Positions 44,303 to 51,440 of a stretch of DNA of 64,000 bases are shown here, piece by piece. The notes beneath the pieces are model-generated. The model was not told the DNA's origin. It did no database searches and saw only the letters and a program-made list of their open reading frames with translations. The position numbers and the translations under genes are program-made. Each line of letters opens with the position of its first letter. The stretch's first letter is position 1. The DNA is from JBOEGW01 sp050633625 (GTDB lineage: Bacteria; Pseudomonadota; Alphaproteobacteria; Rhodobacterales; Rhodobacteraceae): the NCBI GenBank assembly GCA_050633625.1, contig JBOEGW010000007.1, positions 310,001 to 374,000 on the forward strand, in the 5' to 3' direction.

Positions 44303-45598
44303 ATGACTGAGCAGAAGGGTACCGCAAAGCTGAGCTTTGGCGATAAGGAACTGGAGCTGCCGATCTATGCTGGGACCACGGGGCCAGACGTGATCGACAT
44401 CACCAAGCTCTACGCCCAAGGCGGCGTGTTCACGTATGATCCCGGATTCACCTCAACCGCCTCATGCGATTCGACAATCACCTATATCGACGGCGGCGAA
44501 GGCGTCCTGTTGCATCGTGGCTATCCGATCGACCAATTGGCGGAAAAATCCCACTATCTGGAAGTCTGCTACCTGCTGCTCTACGGGCATTTGCCAACCG
44601 CGACCGAGCTTGACGACTTTGAATTCCGCGTGACTCGCCACACCATGGTCCACGAGCAAATGTCAAAGTTCTTCTCCGGGTTTCGCCGCGATGCGCACCC
44701 GATGGCGATTATGGTCGGCGTTGTCGGCGCGATGAGCGCGTTTTACCACGACTCCACCGATATTGCCGATCCGTGGCAGCGCGAAGTCGCCTCGATCCGA
44801 ATGATCGCCAAAATGCCAACAATCGCAGCGATGGCCTATAAATACACAATTGGTCAGCCGTTCGTATATCCGCGCAACGATCTGGATTACGCCTCGAACT
44901 TCCTGCACATGTGCTTCTCGGTGCCCGCCGAAAACTACGAAGTGAACCCGATCCTGAGCCGCGCCATGGACCGGATTTTCACCCTGCACGCCGATCACGA
45001 GCAAAACGCCTCCACCTCCACGGTGCGCCTTGCTGGCTCCTCGGGCGCAAACCCCTTCGCCTGTGTCGCAGCCGGGATTGCTTGCCTCTGGGGCCCATCG
45101 CACGGCGGCGCAAACCAAGCCTGCCTCGAAATGCTCAAGGAAATCGGCTCGGTGGAGCGCATCCCAGAATTCATCGCCCGCGCAAAAGACAAGGACGACC
45201 CCTTCCGCCTCATGGGCTTTGGCCACCGAGTCTACAAAAACTTCGATCCCCGCGCGACTGTCATGAAACAATCCGCCGATGAGGTTCTCGACCTGCTTGG
45301 CATCGAAAACAACCCCATCCTGCAAGTCGCAAAAGAGCTTGAGAAACAAGCCCTTGAAGACCCGTATTTCGCAGACAAAAAGCTGTTCCCGAACGTCGAC
45401 TTCTACTCGGGCATCATCCTTGAAGCGATGGGCTTCCCGACCTCGATGTTCACCCCAATCTTTGCGCTGTCGCGCACCGTGGGCTGGATTTCGCAGTGGA
45501 AAGAAATGCTCAACGATCCGGGCCAGAAAATCGGCCGCCCACGCCAACTCTATCAAGGCGAAACATTCCGCAACTATGTGGACGTTGAAAACCGCTAG
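44303..45598 (+). CDS. gltA: Citrate synthase (type II)
   Basis: Condenses acetyl-CoA and oxaloacetate to citrate. The 431-residue protein has the hexameric Gram-negative N-terminal beta-domain (LSFGDKELELPIYAGTTGPDVIDI) and the active-site segments LHADHEQNASTSTVRLAGSSGANPFAC, LWGPSHGGANQACLEML, MGFGHRVYKNFDPRA and FYSGIILEAMGFPTSMF. These include catalytic His residues in DHEQ, HGGA and GFGHR and the Asp in VDFYSG. ATG 44303 preferred. Followed by a clear terminator. Confidence 0.97.
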   Translation: MTEQKGTAKLSFGDKELELPIYAGTTGPDVIDITKLYAQGGVFTYDPGFTSTASCDSTITYIDGGEGVLLHRGYPIDQLAEKSHYLEVCYLLLYGHLPTATELDDFEFRVTRHTMVHEQMSKFFSGFRRDAHPMAIMVGVVGAMSAFYHDSTDIADPWQREVASIRMIAKMPTIAAMAYKYTIGQPFVYPRNDLDYASNFLHMCFSVPAENYEVNPILSRAMDRIFTLHADHEQNASTSTVRLAGSSGANPFACVAAGIACLWGPSHGGANQACLEMLKEIGSVERIPEFIARAKDKDDPFRLMGFGHRVYKNFDPRATVMKQSADEVLDLLGIENNPILQVAKELEKQALEDPYFADKKLFPNVDFYSGIILEAMGFPTSMFTPIFALSRTVGWISQWKEMLNDPGQKIGRPRQLYQGETFRNYVDVENR

Positions 45599-45619
45599 GT
45601 CACACCCACAGACAACGAG

Positions 45620-45651
45620 AAAGGCCGCCCCCAATCGGAGCGGCCTTTTTT
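45620..45651 (+). terminator. Rho-independent terminator of gltA
   Basis: AAAGGCCGC pairs with GCGGCCTTT around the loop CCCCAATCGGA, followed by a T tract. It begins 22 bp after the gltA stop. Confidence 0.92.
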
Positions 45652-45660
45652 GTGCCGGGC

Positions 45661-45733
45661 GCACACCCTTCGGGATGTGCCCTTCTTTGGTTCGAAATAC
45701 CTCGGGAGGTTTGGAGGGCTGGCCCTCCAAAGC
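45661..45733 (+). repeat. Hairpin plus dispersed intergenic palindromic repeat, copy 7
   Basis: GCACACCC-TTCG-GGATGTGC (45661-45680) is a tetraloop hairpin. It is followed by CCTTCTTTGGTTCGAAATAC (core of the repeat family) and the palindrome TTTGGAGGGCTGGCCCTCCAAA. The block lies between the convergent gltA and enoyl-CoA hydratase genes. Confidence 0.78.
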
Positions 45734-45748
45734 ACGTTTCCCGGGCTA

Positions 45749-46525
45749 TTAGCGCCCTTCAAACTTGGGCGCTCGTTTCTCAAGGAACGCCAAGACACCC
45801 TCTTTGAAATCACGCGAATTGCCACAGCCAGCTTGGGTTTTCGCCTCCATGCGCAATTGCTCCTCCAGCGAATTGCCAAAAGAGGCGCGCATCGTGTCCT
45901 TGATCCCCTTGTACGATTTGGTCGGTCCAGCCGCCAAATGCGCCGCGCGCCCTTGCCAATGCGCAACAAACGCCGCGTCGTCCACAGCTTCCCAGATCAT
46001 GCCCCAATCGCTGGCTTGATCCGCTGTCACCTTCTCCGCAAACAAAGCCGTCCCCATCGCCTTGGCCAAACCAATCGTGCGCGGCAATGTCCATGTGCCC
46101 CCCGCATCCGGGATCAGCCCAATCTTGGAGAAGGCCTGCAAAAAGTAAGCCGAGCGCGACGCAATCACCACATCCGCCGCCAAGGCCAGATTTGCCCCAG
46201 CCCCCGCCGCCGGACCGTTCACCGCCGAGATCGTCGGAACAGGGCAGTCCACAATCGCATTGAGCATCGGCTCATATTCGTCGCGCAGGGTTCGCTCCAT
46301 ATCAATGTTTGACGCATTGGCACGATCGCCCAAATCCTGCCCGGAACAAAAGGCTTTGCCCGCCCCCGTCAGCACAACACAACGCGCCTCGTTGCCCGCG
46401 CGGCGCACAGCATCGGTAATCTCCGCGCGCATTTGCGTGTTCAGCGCATTCATTTTGTCGGCCCGATTGAGTGTCACAACCGCCACCCCATCGTTCAGAT
46501 CATATGTGATTGTGTCGTAAGTCAT
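45749..46525 (-). CDS. Enoyl-CoA hydratase/isomerase (PaaG-like)
   Basis: A 258-residue crotonase-fold protein. Crotonase signatures: VVTLNRADKMNALN, LTGAGKAFCSGQDLGDR with the oxyanion-hole AFCSGQDL, VNGPAAGAGANLALAADVVIAS, and IGLIPDAGGTWTLPRTIG. The Asp in PDAGG is typical of PaaG-type isomerases or hydratases rather than the Glu-Glu pair of classic enoyl-CoA hydratase. Phenylacetate-pathway neighbours are absent, so substrate is uncertain. ATG at 46525. It follows ccmH on the same strand with a 116-bp gap. Confidence 0.87.
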   Translation of the reverse strand: MTYDTITYDLNDGVAVVTLNRADKMNALNTQMRAEITDAVRRAGNEARCVVLTGAGKAFCSGQDLGDRANASNIDMERTLRDEYEPMLNAIVDCPVPTISAVNGPAAGAGANLALAADVVIASRSAYFLQAFSKIGLIPDAGGTWTLPRTIGLAKAMGTALFAEKVTADQASDWGMIWEAVDDAAFVAHWQGRAAHLAAGPTKSYKGIKDTMRASFGNSLEEQLRMEAKTQAGCGNSRDFKEGVLAFLEKRAPKFEGR

Positions 46526-46641
46526 CGCTGTGTTCTCCCTATGTGTTGCCCAAAGCATAGGCAATCAACAGGCCTCTGGGAACACCAAACCCAACCAGTA
46601 GGTCAGGTTTGCCCTTCGATCAGCAGATGACGTTGCGCCAC

Positions 46642-47097
46642 TTATCGCTGCAACAGCTCCTCAACGCGCGCCTGTTCCTCATCCGACAAATCCGCGCCCC
46701 CCGGCTCTTGTGCCGTTGAGCGGCGGCGCAGATACATTACGCTCGTCAAAAGCGCGATCACGAACAGCACAGGCCCCGCGCCCCAAAGCAACATATTCGC
46801 GCCCCCGGACAAAGGCTTCATCAAGACGTACTCACCGTAGCGATCCACAACATAGGCCAGCACCTCGTCGTTGCTGTCGCCCGCCACAAGCCGCTCGCGC
46901 ACCAACACCCGCAAGTCACGCGCAATCATGGCATTGCTCTCGTCTATACTCTCGCCCCGACACACCACGCAGCGCAGCCCCGCAGAGACCTCGCGCGCAC
47001 GCGACTCAAGCACCGGATCTTTGAGCACCTCATCCGGGTTCACAGCAAACACAGGCGCAGCGAGCAAAGCAAACACGAGAGACAATCGTTTTATCAT
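46642..47097 (-). CDS. ccmH: Cytochrome c-type biogenesis protein CcmH
   Basis: A 151-residue periplasmic thiol protein of the System I cytochrome c maturation pathway; keeps apocytochrome CxxCH reduced for haem ligation with CcmF. It has a signal sequence (MIKRLSLVFALLAAPVFA), the LRCVVCRGESIDESNA redox motif (RCxxC) and a C-terminal helix (LLWGAGPVLFVIALLTSVMYLRRR). It overlaps the ccmF stop in an ATGA. Confidence 0.95.
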   Translation of the reverse strand: MIKRLSLVFALLAAPVFAVNPDEVLKDPVLESRAREVSAGLRCVVCRGESIDESNAMIARDLRVLVRERLVAGDSNDEVLAYVVDRYGEYVLMKPLSGGANMLLWGAGPVLFVIALLTSVMYLRRRSTAQEPGGADLSDEEQARVEELLQR

Positions 47098-49079
47098 TCC
47101 GCCGCCGCTCCCTGCACCACGGGCGCCGATTGTTTGCGCGCCCCCGCCGCAACCCTGTAGCGGCGATCCGTCAAGCTCACAGTGCCACCAAAGGCCATGA
47201 GCAAAATCCCAAACCACAGCCAATTGGCAAACGGCTTGATAAAGGTCCGCACTGCATATCCGCCATCATCCTGTGGATCGCCAATCACCACATAGATATC
47301 GCGCCAAAACCCATTGTGGATCGCCGCCTCTGTGGTGGGCATCGCTTGCACCGGATAAACCCGTTTTTGCGGCTTCAAACGGGTGATTTCGCTGCCATCT
47401 TTCTTGCGCACAATCACATCCGCTGTTGTGGCAAAGTAGTTCGGCCCGTCTTCGCGATAAACCTGCGCCAAGGTGAAATCCATCCCCGCAACTTCATAGG
47501 TGTCGGTGGAGTTCACGACCCGAATGTCCTCAACCTGCCAGGCCATCAACCCGGACACGCCCATAAACACAATGCCCAAACCGCCATGCGCAAGCGCCTT
47601 GCCCCAATCCGCGCGCGGCAATCGCAACAGCCGCGCCAGCCGCCCCGCCAGCGCCCCGCGCCCGGTCCTCTGGAAAATATCGGTCAAAGCGCCAAGCACC
47701 AACCAAGCCCCCAACAAGAATCCAATCGGCCCCAAAATGCTGCGCTCTGCCTGGATGACCCAAACCAAAAGCATGAGCAAAACCGCCAAAACAAAGGCGG
47801 GCACCAGCGGTTTTGCCGCCCGACCAATGCGCGCACGTTTCCAGGGCAACATCGCCCCCACCGGCAGGACAATCGCCAAAACAACCATGAACGGCGTGAA
47901 GGCCATTTCAAAGAACGGCGCGCCGACAGAGAGCTTTCGATCAAAGAACAGCTCCGCGACCAAGGGCCAGATTGTGCCCACAAAGACCACGATCGAGCTG
48001 ACCGCCAGCAGGATGTTATTGAGCACCAGAGCGCTTTCGCGGCTCACCATCTGGAACACGCCGCGCGCCTCCATGACCCGCGCACGCGCCGCAAACAACG
48101 TCAAAGCGCCGCCAGTAAACACCGCCAAAATCATCAAGATAAACACGCCGCGTTCCGGGTCCGTCGCAAAGGCATGCACCGAGGTGATAATCCCCGAACG
48201 CACCAAAAACGTCCCGATGAGCGAAAACCCAAACGCCAAAATCGCAAGCAGGATGGTCCAGCTCTTGAGCGCTTCGCGTTTCTCCACGACAATGGCCGAA
48301 TGGAGCAAGGCGGCCGCGAACAACCACGGCATAAAGGACGCGTTTTCAACAGGATCCCAGAACCAAAAGCCGCCCCAGCCAAGCTCGTAATACGCCCACC
48401 AAGAGCCAAGCCCGATGCCAATTGTCAGGAAAATCCAAGCCGCCAAAGTCCAAGGTCGCACCCAACGCGCCCAAGCCGCATCCACACGCCCCTCAATCAG
48501 CGCCGCAACCGCGAAAGAGAAGGACATCGAAAGCCCCACATAGCCGAGGTACAAAAACGGCGGATGAAACGCGAGACCGGGGTCTTGCAACAGCGGATTG
48601 AGGTCTTGCCCGTCAAACGGCGGCTGACCAAGGCGCAAAAACGGGTTTGATGTGAAAATCACAAAGGCCAAAAACGCGACTCCAATCGCGCCTTGGACAC
48701 TCAGCACAAGCGCCTTAAGCCGGGGCGGCAAACCGCCGCCAAACCAAGCCGCCATCGCGCCAAAGAGCGCCAAAATCAGCACCCACAACAGCATAGACCC
48801 TTCGTGGTTGCCCCAAACGCCCGACACTTTGTAGAGCATCGGTTTGGCGCTATGGGAGTTCGCCCAGACCACTTTGAGGGAGAAATCCGAGGTGACAAAA
48901 GCATATGTCAACGCGCCAAAGGCTGCCGCGATCAACAAGAATTGCAAGGTTGCAGCCGGGATCGCGGTGGCCATCCACCCCGCCCAGCGTTTTTGCGCCC
49001 CAATGAACGGCACGACCGTTTGCACGATCGCCACCCCAAGCGCCAAGACCAGCGCGACATGTCCGAGTTCTGTAATCAT
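47094..49079 (-). CDS. ccmF: Haem lyase subunit CcmF
   Basis: A 661-residue polytopic membrane protein that ligates haem to apocytochrome c. Around fifteen transmembrane segments; the haem-handling WWD domain is visible as LGWGGFWFWDPVENASFMPWL (about 234-254). Conserved periplasmic histidines sit nearby, and AFHPPFLYLGYVG is also present. Length matches the family. ATG 49079 preferred to a longer frame starting 49139. Downstream it is coupled to ccmH; upstream, the usual partner ccmE is 3 kb away, separated by the lysis operon and two other genes. Confidence 0.96.
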   Translation of the reverse strand: MITELGHVALVLALGVAIVQTVVPFIGAQKRWAGWMATAIPAATLQFLLIAAAFGALTYAFVTSDFSLKVVWANSHSAKPMLYKVSGVWGNHEGSMLLWVLILALFGAMAAWFGGGLPPRLKALVLSVQGAIGVAFLAFVIFTSNPFLRLGQPPFDGQDLNPLLQDPGLAFHPPFLYLGYVGLSMSFSFAVAALIEGRVDAAWARWVRPWTLAAWIFLTIGIGLGSWWAYYELGWGGFWFWDPVENASFMPWLFAAALLHSAIVVEKREALKSWTILLAILAFGFSLIGTFLVRSGIITSVHAFATDPERGVFILMILAVFTGGALTLFAARARVMEARGVFQMVSRESALVLNNILLAVSSIVVFVGTIWPLVAELFFDRKLSVGAPFFEMAFTPFMVVLAIVLPVGAMLPWKRARIGRAAKPLVPAFVLAVLLMLLVWVIQAERSILGPIGFLLGAWLVLGALTDIFQRTGRGALAGRLARLLRLPRADWGKALAHGGLGIVFMGVSGLMAWQVEDIRVVNSTDTYEVAGMDFTLAQVYREDGPNYFATTADVIVRKKDGSEITRLKPQKRVYPVQAMPTTEAAIHNGFWRDIYVVIGDPQDDGGYAVRTFIKPFANWLWFGILLMAFGGTVSLTDRRYRVAAGARKQSAPVVQGAAAE

Positions 49080-49211
49080 GGCGGCACAGTATGGCGTTTT
49101 CGCCCCCGCGCCAAGCGGCTGCGCGCCCATGTCGCGCAATTGTTAGCGCGCCCTTGAAACACAAGGCTATTGGGCGCAAACTACGCAGGGTTCCTATCCG
49201 ATGAGATCACC

Positions 49212-49532
49212 ATGAAACGCACAGCTATCCCGCGCCGGCCTCTTGCACTCCCGCTCACCATAGTGGCGCTGGTCGCAACTGCTCTGCCCGCAAATGCGCA
49301 AGGGCCTTTGCCAAGCGGCTACGTGCCAAACAGCTTGTTCGCCTGGACCGGGCCGCCCTCTCAGACCAGCCGCCAGCAAGGCCGTGCCCGCATCTTGCGC
49401 GGCGAAAGCCAAGAGCGCAGCTTGCAAAAACAGCCCAATGAGATTGAAAGCACGCCAACGCAGGACAATGATCTGGAATTTGGCGGCGAAATCAACTTCG
49501 GCATGGCCTTCACACTCCCGGCGAAGCCCTAA
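49212..49532 (+). CDS. Small secreted hypothetical protein
   Basis: A 106-residue product with a Sec signal peptide (MKRTAIPRRPLALPLTIVALVATALPANA, cleavage after ANA). The mature part is hydrophilic, Gln/Arg/Glu-rich, ending in LEFGGEINFGMAFTLP, a beta-strand-like aromatic tail as in some outer-membrane-associated proteins. No family recognised. Divergent from ccmF. Confidence 0.62.
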   Translation: MKRTAIPRRPLALPLTIVALVATALPANAQGPLPSGYVPNSLFAWTGPPSQTSRQQGRARILRGESQERSLQKQPNEIESTPTQDNDLEFGGEINFGMAFTLPAKP

Positions 49533-49614
49533 AACCGCCCTCCAAGACCACCAAGCCCCCTGAGACCTAACCCTTTGAGGGTGGGACTATCGCGCAACGG
49601 CCAGCTCACCGGTG

Positions 49615-49635
49615 TTATCCACAGCTTTACCCACA
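49615..49635 (+). promoter_or_regulatory. Pair of DnaA-box-like sequences
   Basis: TTATCCACA at 49615-49623 is a perfect DnaA R-box, and TTACCCACA at 49627-49635 differs by one base. They are in direct orientation 12 bp apart, 70-90 bp upstream of the outer-membrane protein gene. Two boxes could let DnaA influence that promoter; they are too few for an origin. Confidence 0.4.
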
Positions 49636-49704
49636 GGTTGAAACGCTGTACTCTCACTCCCCATAAGCGCAGGAAATGCGCAGGTGGTACACGAGGAGAG
49701 TAAA

Positions 49705-50181
49705 GTGAAACAGCTATTGCGTGCTGGCGCCGTTGCGGCGTTCGTATTGGGCGCCCCGAGCGCCGTTTTCGCAGGAGAGCTTGAAGGCGCATATGTCGGC
49801 ATAAATGCGGGCGGAATTGCAACTTGGGGCACATTCGACAAATTTATCGGCGTCTATGGCGGCTATAACATGCGGTTTTCTGATCGCTTTATTGGCGGCG
49901 CTGAGGCAGAAGCCACATATGATCCGGGCACAAACGCACAAACCTATATGGTATCTGGCCGCATTGGGTACGAAGTTATCGAAGGCGGCATGACCTACCT
50001 CAAAGCAGGCGGTGGCTTCCAGCCCACGGTGGGCGGCATTTGGGCGGTCGGTCTGGGCGTTGAAACCTTGGTTCCAGACACCCCGCTTGGGGCACGGGTT
50101 GAAGCGGAATACATGGACGGCTTTGCCGCCGGAACCCCCAACTCCGTGCGCCTCAAAGGTGGCCTCCACTACGATTTCTGA
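49705..50181 (+). CDS. Outer-membrane beta-barrel-like protein
   Basis: A 158-residue secreted protein starting with GTG after GAGGAG (49693-49698). Signal peptide to about AVFA-GELEG. The mature part has alternating strands typical of an eight-stranded OmpA/OmpW-type barrel (GAYVGINAGG, FIGVYGGYNMRFSDRFIGGAEAEATY, VSGRIGYEVIEGGMTYLKAGGGFQ). It ends with LKGGLHYDF, a C-terminal Phe suitable for BAM recognition. Substrate or role unknown. Converges with the last gene of the lysis operon. Confidence 0.78.
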   Translation: MKQLLRAGAVAAFVLGAPSAVFAGELEGAYVGINAGGIATWGTFDKFIGVYGGYNMRFSDRFIGGAEAEATYDPGTNAQTYMVSGRIGYEVIEGGMTYLKAGGGFQPTVGGIWAVGLGVETLVPDTPLGARVEAEYMDGFAAGTPNSVRLKGGLHYDF

Positions 50182-50184
50182 TCC

Positions 50185-50607
50185 TCACAAGATCACGTAA
50201 ATCCAAGCAGACAGGCCGATTGCAACCGCGATCGGCCACACAAAAATTGCGCCGTGATAGCCGAAACTCCGGTGGATCACCGCAAAGTGCAACACAGCCC
50301 CGACAAAACAAAGCCCAAGCACGCCAAAAATACCAGGATGCCCCCGCACCCACGCAGGGCTGCCCATCAGCTTGACCCACCACCACCAGCCCGTGATCAA
50401 CCCTGTGCCCGCCCAACTATACGCCATGCCAAGTGCAAGCGGCGTTGTGCGCTCGAACCATAGCCATAAGAACGTCGCGGAGATCATCATCGCCATGATC
50501 GAAATCGCCCCATAAGCGATCATCAACATCGCCTCATACCCGAACACCAAATACCCGGTGCCAAGCGCAATGATCACCAGCACCAACATTGCCAAAGCCT
50601 GTTTCAT
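50185..50607 (-). CDS. Membrane protein, last gene of the lysis operon
   Basis: A 140-residue protein with about five hydrophobic segments (ALAMLVLVIIALGTGYLVFG; MLMIAYGAISIMAMMISATFLWLW; AYSWAGTGLITGWWWWVKLMG; GVLGLCFVGAVLHFAV; IFVWPIAVAIGLSAWIYVIL). Rich in Trp and Gly. No family recognised. Its ATG overlaps the stop of the 40-residue gene by four bases, so it is translationally coupled to the holin/endolysin genes. A role in envelope disruption is inference; it might equally be an unrelated gene that joined the transcript. Confidence 0.65.
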   Translation of the reverse strand: MKQALAMLVLVIIALGTGYLVFGYEAMLMIAYGAISIMAMMISATFLWLWFERTTPLALGMAYSWAGTGLITGWWWWVKLMGSPAWVRGHPGIFGVLGLCFVGAVLHFAVIHRSFGYHGAIFVWPIAVAIGLSAWIYVIL

Positions 50608-50726
50608 GCGTCCAAAACCTCTCGCACAGCCGCGTCCAACTCCCGCGCCGCCTTCTCATTTCGCTCAAATGCCCTTTGAAATTTCGCACCCGCCAACACC
50701 CGGCGCAGCGCCCGAAGCCAGCTCAT
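50604..50726 (-). CDS. 40-residue charged peptide in the lysis operon
   Basis: The product starts MSWLRALRRVLAGAKFQRAF and continues with a Glu/Ala/Arg helix ending EVLDA. It reads as a single amphipathic helix with a basic, Trp-containing N-terminal part. The ATG sits in an ATGA overlap with the upstream 63-residue gene, and its stop overlaps the next start in the same way. This double coupling is the main evidence that it is real. No family recognised. Confidence 0.6.
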   Translation of the reverse strand: MSWLRALRRVLAGAKFQRAFERNEKAARELDAAVREVLDA

Positions 50727-50914
50727 AACCGCCCCCCGTGACGCGGCAATCGTTCGCGAATAATCGTGGTGATTTCGATCAGAATGGCCGAATTCTTGTC
50801 GAGCACCGCCCGCGTGGCCTGATCTTTCTGCAAGTCGCGCCAGAGCAGGTAAAACACCAACAAGACCCAAGGCCCGTGCTCCGCCAGAAGGGCGACAAAG
50901 ACATTGCTACTCAT
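50723..50914 (-). CDS. BhlA/UviB-like small holin candidate
   Basis: A 63-residue protein with one N-terminal transmembrane helix (HGPWVLLVFYLLWRDLQ, about 13-29) and a charged C-terminal helix (TRAVLDKNSAILIEITTIIRERL) ending basic. The layout, with a GP turn before the helix and a coiled tail, resembles BhlA/UviB holin-like proteins of phages and bacteriocin loci. Starts inside the holin gene (8-bp overlap) and is coupled to the 40-residue gene. Assignment by layout only; it could be an antiholin or spanin-like accessory. Confidence 0.62.
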   Translation of the reverse strand: MSSNVFVALLAEHGPWVLLVFYLLWRDLQKDQATRAVLDKNSAILIEITTIIRERLPRHGGRL

Positions 50915-51440
50915 CGCGCGCCTTCCAATCATCCAGCGCTGGGTTCGGATCGGACCGCGCACCGCCCGCGCCCGCCGCCAGCGCATCAAGCGCGCCCAAA
51001 TTGCGCATGACAGTTGGCGTGCGCGCCATTGTCGTTGCGATAGAGCGTTGAAAATCCTGGCTTTTCACCTGATGCCGCGCCCCAAAGTAAAAACTCACAA
51101 TCGCGCCCATCAGCCACCACATCGGGTCCGGCACCAGTGCAATCCCTTGCATGCGCGCAGCGAACCAAACAGGATCAACCATCGAGGACACCAAGAGCCC
51201 CAATGTCCCCAGCGCCAAAGCAGGGCGCGGCACCCGGTTCAGCCCATCCATGACCTGATCGAACTTTGATTTCTTCGGCAGCAAAAACTCCCCCGCAAAC
51301 TGATCAAGCGCCGCTTCGCGCAAGGAAAACTCCCGCGCGCCTTTGTTCTCAGCGTTTTCCAAGAACGCCCCCGCCGTGTCGCGCACAACATTGCGCCCGC
51401 CGCCAAACAACAGGTTCAAAACCGTCTCGATCAACCCCAT
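50907..51440 (-). CDS. Holin, three-TM GTA-release type
   Basis: A 177-residue protein. The N-terminal ~75 residues are soluble and helical (AGAFLENAENKGAREF, EALDQF-type). Hydrophobic segments (ALALGTLGLLVSSMVDPVWFAARMQG, MWWLMGAIVSFYFGARHQV) lie at about 75-130, and a Gly/Ala-rich tail follows. This architecture matches the 'holin of 3TMs for gene-transfer release' family, whose Rhodobacter capsulatus member permits release of RcGTA. It overlaps the endolysin by 10 bp. In R. capsulatus the lysis pair also lies away from the structural GTA cluster. Confidence 0.85.
   Translation of the reverse strand: MGLIETVLNLLFGGGRNVVRDTAGAFLENAENKGAREFSLREAALDQFAGEFLLPKKSKFDQVMDGLNRVPRPALALGTLGLLVSSMVDPVWFAARMQGIALVPDPMWWLMGAIVSFYFGARHQVKSQDFQRSIATTMARTPTVMRNLGALDALAAGAGGARSDPNPALDDWKARDE

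Noticed and set aside
47130..48650. 506-codon plus-strand frame
   Set aside because: Antisense to ccmF; Gln/Arg/His-rich and without any motif.
49560..49705. Possible replication origin
   Set aside because: Only two DnaA-like boxes, no AT-rich unwinding region, no parAB/repABC or dnaA/dnaN/hemE genes nearby.
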